DNA of 64,000 bases from CBDBJK01 sp965206395 (GTDB lineage Bacteria > Chloroflexota > Dehalococcoidia > Lucifugimonadales > CATOSD01), in the NCBI GenBank assembly GCA_965206395.1, contig CBDBJK010000020.1, positions 62,001 through 126,000 on the forward strand, read 5' to 3'. The notes under the pieces were generated by a model, which did no database searches, was not told the origin of the DNA, and worked only from the letters and a program-made list of their open reading frames with translations. Of the stretch, positions 60,715-64,000 are shown in pieces (the first letter of the stretch is position 1; each line of letters starts with the position of its first letter). The position numbers and the translations under genes are program-made.

Positions 60715-60848
60715 TATTCCTCTCAGGGAAAACTTTTATGAGGGTTGCCGCTCCCATCATATCCTTCCGCCGAAGGACGAACCCTTGACAACGAGTCGAA
60801 TTATCTTTCTACACAAACACTCATCGAAGTCCCCTACCTTTCATTTTG

Positions 60849-61724
60849 CTAGGAGAGACCAGTACCTGTCAACTTCCTAAAGGCTTCGAGATAGCGTTGG
60901 TGTGTCTTCTCGACGACCTCATCAGGCAGATCAGGCGCGGGAGGCTCATGGTCCCATCGCTGCGTGTTCAGCCAGTCTCTAACATATTGCTTGTCGAAAT
61001 TTGGTTGCGACTTGCCCGGCGCGTAGCCTTCGACGTCCCAGAACCGGCTGGAGTCTGGCGTCAGAAGCTCGTCGATTAGTGTTAGACGACCATCGATCAT
61101 CCCAAATTCCATTTTGGTGTCGGCGATGACAATCCCTTTTTCAAGCGCGAAGTCCCGAGCGAAGCTGTAGACCGCAACAGTAATCCCTGCAAGCTGGGCG
61201 GTCAGTTCCTTGCCAACCATGTCTTCCATCTGCTCGATGGATATGTTCTCATCGTGGCCTACATCAGCCTTGGTCGTGGGAGTAAATATCGGCTCTGGAA
61301 ATTTGTCACCCTCTTGCAATCCCGAAGGCATTGGCAGGTCAGAAACCGTGCCCTCGCGCCTGTACTCCGCCCACGCAGAGCCTGTAATATAGCCCCTGAC
61401 AACGCACTCCACGTCTATGCGCTCCGCCTTGCGCACGACCATCGCCCTTCGAGATATCTCCTCTGGAATGGACAGGTCAGGCCGGTCGGCTGCAAGGGCG
61501 ACCAGGTGGTTCGGCACCAGATGAGAGGTCTGCCCGAACCAGAAAGCGGATATCTGGCAAAGCACGACGCCCTTTTCAGGTATGGCAGTGGGCAGCACGA
61601 CGTCGAAGGCTGAGATGCGGTCCGTCGCGATCATCAGCATCAGTCCATCGCCAAGATCGTAGGTATCTCTAACCTTGCCTCGATAGAGCAGATTGGGGAG
61701 GTCGGTCTCTCGAATTGTCGTCAT
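60849..61724 (-). CDS. purC: SAICAR synthase
   Basis: Joins aspartate to CAIR in purine synthesis with ATP. 291 aa: LYRGKVRDTYDLG, ATDRISAFDVVLPT, IADTKMEFGMIDG and LTLIDELLTPDSSRFW. It follows purB by 12 bases on the same strand. It is followed by the DUF3105 genes and purS. Confidence 0.95.
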   Translation of the reverse strand: MTTIRETDLPNLLYRGKVRDTYDLGDGLMLMIATDRISAFDVVLPTAIPEKGVVLCQISAFWFGQTSHLVPNHLVALAADRPDLSIPEEISRRAMVVRKAERIDVECVVRGYITGSAWAEYRREGTVSDLPMPSGLQEGDKFPEPIFTPTTKADVGHDENISIEQMEDMVGKELTAQLAGITVAVYSFARDFALEKGIVIADTKMEFGMIDGRLTLIDELLTPDSSRFWDVEGYAPGKSQPNFDKQYVRDWLNTQRWDHEPPAPDLPDEVVEKTHQRYLEAFRKLTGTGLS

Positions 61725-61736
61725 TGCCTCACTCGC

Positions 61737-63029
61737 CTAGTTCAGCCCGACGCGTCGGAATATCTCATCCACATGTCGGACGTAGTATTTGTTGTCGAAA
61801 ATGCCGTCTAGTTCTATTGAGGAAATCTGGGAAGCTACCTCTGAGTCAGACCTGATTAGCTCTCTGAAATCTCTGTCATCGTCCCAGGTCTTCATGGAGT
61901 TGGTCTGCACGATTTTGTAGGCATCCTCTCGGCTTAATCCTTTTTCTACCAGCGCCAGCAGCACTCGTTGCGAGAACAAAAGGCCCTTGGTCAATTCCAT
62001 GTTCTGGGCCATCCGCTCAGGGTACACGCGAAGGCCTCGCATGACTCCAGCGAACAGGTCGAGGATGTAGTCCAATGCCATGCAGGAGTCGGGGAATATG
62101 ATGCGCTCCGCCGAGGAATGGCTGATGTCTCGCTCGCCCCAGAGCGCGACATTTTCCAGCGCGGTGACGGCATGGCCGCGTATCAGACGGGCAAGTCCGC
62201 AAACCCGCTCGGTCAGTTCCGGGTTGCGCTTGTGGGGCATGGAAGAGGAACCCGTCTGACCTTCGCTAAACGGCTCCTCGACCTCACGAACCTCGGTGCG
62301 CTGTAGGCCGCGAATCTCGGTTGCAAACTTTTCCAGCGAGGCCGCAATCAGGGCCAGTGTCGTGACGAACTGTGCGTGGCGATCGCGTTGGATAATCTGG
62401 TTAGATATAGGGGCGGACTCAATTCCCAGCCTCTTGCATACCTTGGCCTCGATAGAAGGCGGCGCGGTGGCGTGAGTTCCGACGGGGCCTGAGATTTTGC
62501 CAACGGCGATGGACTCCCTGGCCTGCGCGAGCCTCTGGCGGTTGCGACGCATCTCGTCCCACCATAGAGCTATCTTCAGGCCAAACGTAATAGGCTCAGC
62601 GTGGACGCCGTGCGTGCGCCCCATCATGAGCGTGTCTTTGTGCTCAAGCGCTCTGGTCTGCAATGCCTCAAGGAGGCTATTAATCTCCTCGTCAAGGAGG
62701 TCTGCGGCATCCATAAGCTGGAGATTGGTCGCTGTGTCCCAAACGTCGCTGGAGGTAAGGCCGAGGTGAATCCAGCGACCTTCCGGCCCTAGGCTCTCGG
62801 TGATGGAACTCAGGAATGCGGTGACATCGTGGCGCGTACGTGCGAGAATCTCGTAGAGGCGTTCCATATTGTGGGTGGCGTGTCGCAGCTTCGCCATGTC
62901 CTCAGCCGGGATAACGCCTTCCTCTGTCCACGCCTCGCACACCGCAAGCTCCACCATGAGCCACTTGTCGAATTTGTTTTCGTCCGACCAGACCTGTTTC
63001 ATTCTCGGCCTGGCATATCGCTCTATCAT
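61737..63029 (-). CDS. purB: Adenylosuccinate lyase
   Basis: Cleaves SAICAR and adenylosuccinate in purine synthesis. 430 aa. The fumarase/aspartase signature is SSSMPHKRNPELTE, with HLGLTSSDVWDTA and GRTHGVHAEPITFG as the other conserved regions. It starts 22 bases after purE. Confidence 0.95.
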   Translation of the reverse strand: MIERYARPRMKQVWSDENKFDKWLMVELAVCEAWTEEGVIPAEDMAKLRHATHNMERLYEILARTRHDVTAFLSSITESLGPEGRWIHLGLTSSDVWDTATNLQLMDAADLLDEEINSLLEALQTRALEHKDTLMMGRTHGVHAEPITFGLKIALWWDEMRRNRQRLAQARESIAVGKISGPVGTHATAPPSIEAKVCKRLGIESAPISNQIIQRDRHAQFVTTLALIAASLEKFATEIRGLQRTEVREVEEPFSEGQTGSSSMPHKRNPELTERVCGLARLIRGHAVTALENVALWGERDISHSSAERIIFPDSCMALDYILDLFAGVMRGLRVYPERMAQNMELTKGLLFSQRVLLALVEKGLSREDAYKIVQTNSMKTWDDDRDFRELIRSDSEVASQISSIELDGIFDNKYYVRHVDEIFRRVGLN

Positions 63030-63051
63030 TGACCCGTTGTCCTCCGAATGG

Positions 63052-63510
63052 CTAGCGGCTTTTCAGGCCCTCGCGGTAATTGTCGTATGCCTTGCGAATG
63101 CTCTCGTGCTTGATGCCCAGGATTTGGGCTGCAAGAAAGGCTGCGTTGCGCGCTCCCCATGAGCCGACTGCGACGCAGGCAACAGGGATACCCGGCGGCA
63201 TCTGCGCGATAGCATAAAGGGAGTCGATGCCCTTGAGGTCGCTTGTCGGCAAAGGAACACCTATGATGGGCAACGTCGTCCACGACGCCAGCACGCCTGG
63301 AAGTCCGGCAGAGCCACCCGCGCCCGCGATGATGGCCTCGATGCCCCGGCTGCGGGCAGTCTGACCGTATTCCATGACTTTCTCAGGAGTGCGGTGCGCG
63401 GACATGACGACCATCTCATAGTCGATGCCCATCTGTTCGAGCACTTTTGATGTTTCCTGCATCAGCGGCTCGTCCGAACTGCTGCCCATGACTACGCCAA
63501 CTAACGGCAT
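63052..63510 (-). CDS. purE: N5-carboxyaminoimidazole ribonucleotide mutase
   Basis: Converts N5-CAIR to CAIR. 152 aa: GVVMGSSSDEPLMQE, VMSAHRTPEKVMEYG, AGAGGSAGLPGVLA and GSWGARNAAFLAAQIL. Class I type; no purK is seen here, though it could lie elsewhere. It follows purD by 73 bases. Confidence 0.94.
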   Translation of the reverse strand: MPLVGVVMGSSSDEPLMQETSKVLEQMGIDYEMVVMSAHRTPEKVMEYGQTARSRGIEAIIAGAGGSAGLPGVLASWTTLPIIGVPLPTSDLKGIDSLYAIAQMPPGIPVACVAVGSWGARNAAFLAAQILGIKHESIRKAYDNYREGLKSR

Positions 63511-63583
63511 AATTCCTGTACTCCCTCATCTAAGCTCAAATGAAAATGCAGATTAGCCCTTAATGCCGTGGCATCTTCATCAT

Positions 63584-64000
63584 TTATGTTACGAGTGGCA
63601 AACTGTTCGAAGAAGACTCGGCGATGTCCTTGCGATAGTACGCGCCCTTGAATTGAACTCGCCCTGCGTTCGCGTACACTTTTCGCCGTGCTTCCTCAAT
63701 CGTGCTTCCTAACGCCGACACGGTGAGAACACGACCGCCGTTCGTAACCACACTCGTGCCTGTGCCGCCTTCCTCAGGATACAACTGTGTTCCAGCGTGG
63801 AACACGGTCACGTCGCTATCAAGCTCGCTAAGCCCTTCTATCATGTAGCCGGTGGAGTATGCGCCCGGATAGCCGCCGGACGCGACGACAACACCGACAC
63901 ACGCCCGCACGTCCCACTCGATAACCAGATCATCGAGCTTGCCTTGTGCAGTCTTCATCATAGCTTCCAACAGATCGGTTTTCAATCGAGGCAGAATGAC
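63584..64000 (-). CDS. purD: Phosphoribosylamine-glycine ligase, C-terminal part
   Basis: ATP-grasp enzyme that makes GAR. The visible 138 codons end at 63584 and are open to the window edge (VILPRLKTDLLEAM at the edge). C-terminal domain features: VASGGYPGAYSTG, FHAGTQLYPE, VLTVSALGSTIEEARRKVYA and FKGAYYRKDIAE. The N-terminus and catalytic core lie outside. Confidence 0.93.
   Translation of the reverse strand, partial: VILPRLKTDLLEAMMKTAQGKLDDLVIEWDVRACVGVVVASGGYPGAYSTGYMIEGLSELDSDVTVFHAGTQLYPEEGGTGTSVVTNGGRVLTVSALGSTIEEARRKVYANAGRVQFKGAYYRKDIAESSSNSLPLVT

Overview
The window looks like a chromosome segment of a free-living bacterium. Housekeeping content (fabF, serA, his and pur genes), a Grx-TrxR fusion, a CaiB/SDR/P450/MaoC/DUF35 complement, DUF3105 proteins, a cohesin/PKD/dockerin protein and PadR+HAAS pairs suggest Chloroflexota, perhaps a Dehalococcoidia/SAR202-like lineage. 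That placement is inference from gene content only. Shine-Dalgarno sites are common and GTG/TTG starts are frequent.

Layout. 1-13.4 kb: fabF (cut by the edge), a glutaredoxin-thioredoxin reductase fusion, a cyclase-family gene, mtaB, two MBL hydrolases, a GSAM-like aminotransferase, pepA, a small winged-helix regulator, tRNA-His and tRNA-Arg. 13.4-19.9 kb: an IS-ridden interval between intact tRNA-Arg and a decayed 3' half of the same tRNA. It holds one TPR lipoprotein gene cut by three separate insertions, one of which carries a further nested IS. The target duplications allow an in-frame reconstruction of about 309 aa. 19.9-33.2 kb: a cohesin-like/PKD/dockerin protein, a SnoaL-like protein, a CaiB CoA-transferase, an OsmC gene with an in-frame TGA and a SECIS-like hairpin (candidate selenoprotein), RidA and NUDIX, a P-loop NTPase cut by an IS5-group element beside a frameshifted aminotransferase, a hemolysin III-type protein, a P450, an FKBP lipoprotein, a cupin and an SDR. 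33.2-39.6 kb: serA, a phosphoesterase, an operon of thiolase-like + DUF35 + two MaoC-like genes reminiscent of the Ltp2/ChsH1/ChsH2 side-chain degradation enzymes, and an MBL hydrolase. 39.6-51.5 kb: small envelope proteins hit by a GC-rich IS1182-like element, DegV, HAAS/PadR, and a minus-strand envelope/glycan cluster in which three of four genes carry apparent frameshifts, ending with an unlisted 52-aa SEC-C mini-protein. 51.7-58.5 kb: a plus-strand histidine operon (hisZ-like, long-form hisG, PLC-like gene, hisD, hisC, hisB) followed by an RHH/Doc toxin-antitoxin pair. 58.5-64 kb: a minus-strand purine operon (purD, purE, purB, purC, purS) with three tandem DUF3105 genes between purC and purS.

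Eight IS copies of five types are present: two identical 880-bp IS427-group copies, two diverged IS5-group copies, two DDE copies with an A7 frameshift site, and two IS1182-like elements. Target duplications were identified for all eight. The strongest leads are the OsmC selenoprotein candidate, the four-IS dissection of the TPR lipoprotein between tRNA-Arg copies, the IS-split P-loop NTPase, the SEC-C mini-protein, and the co-occurrence of HisZ with a long-form HisG.
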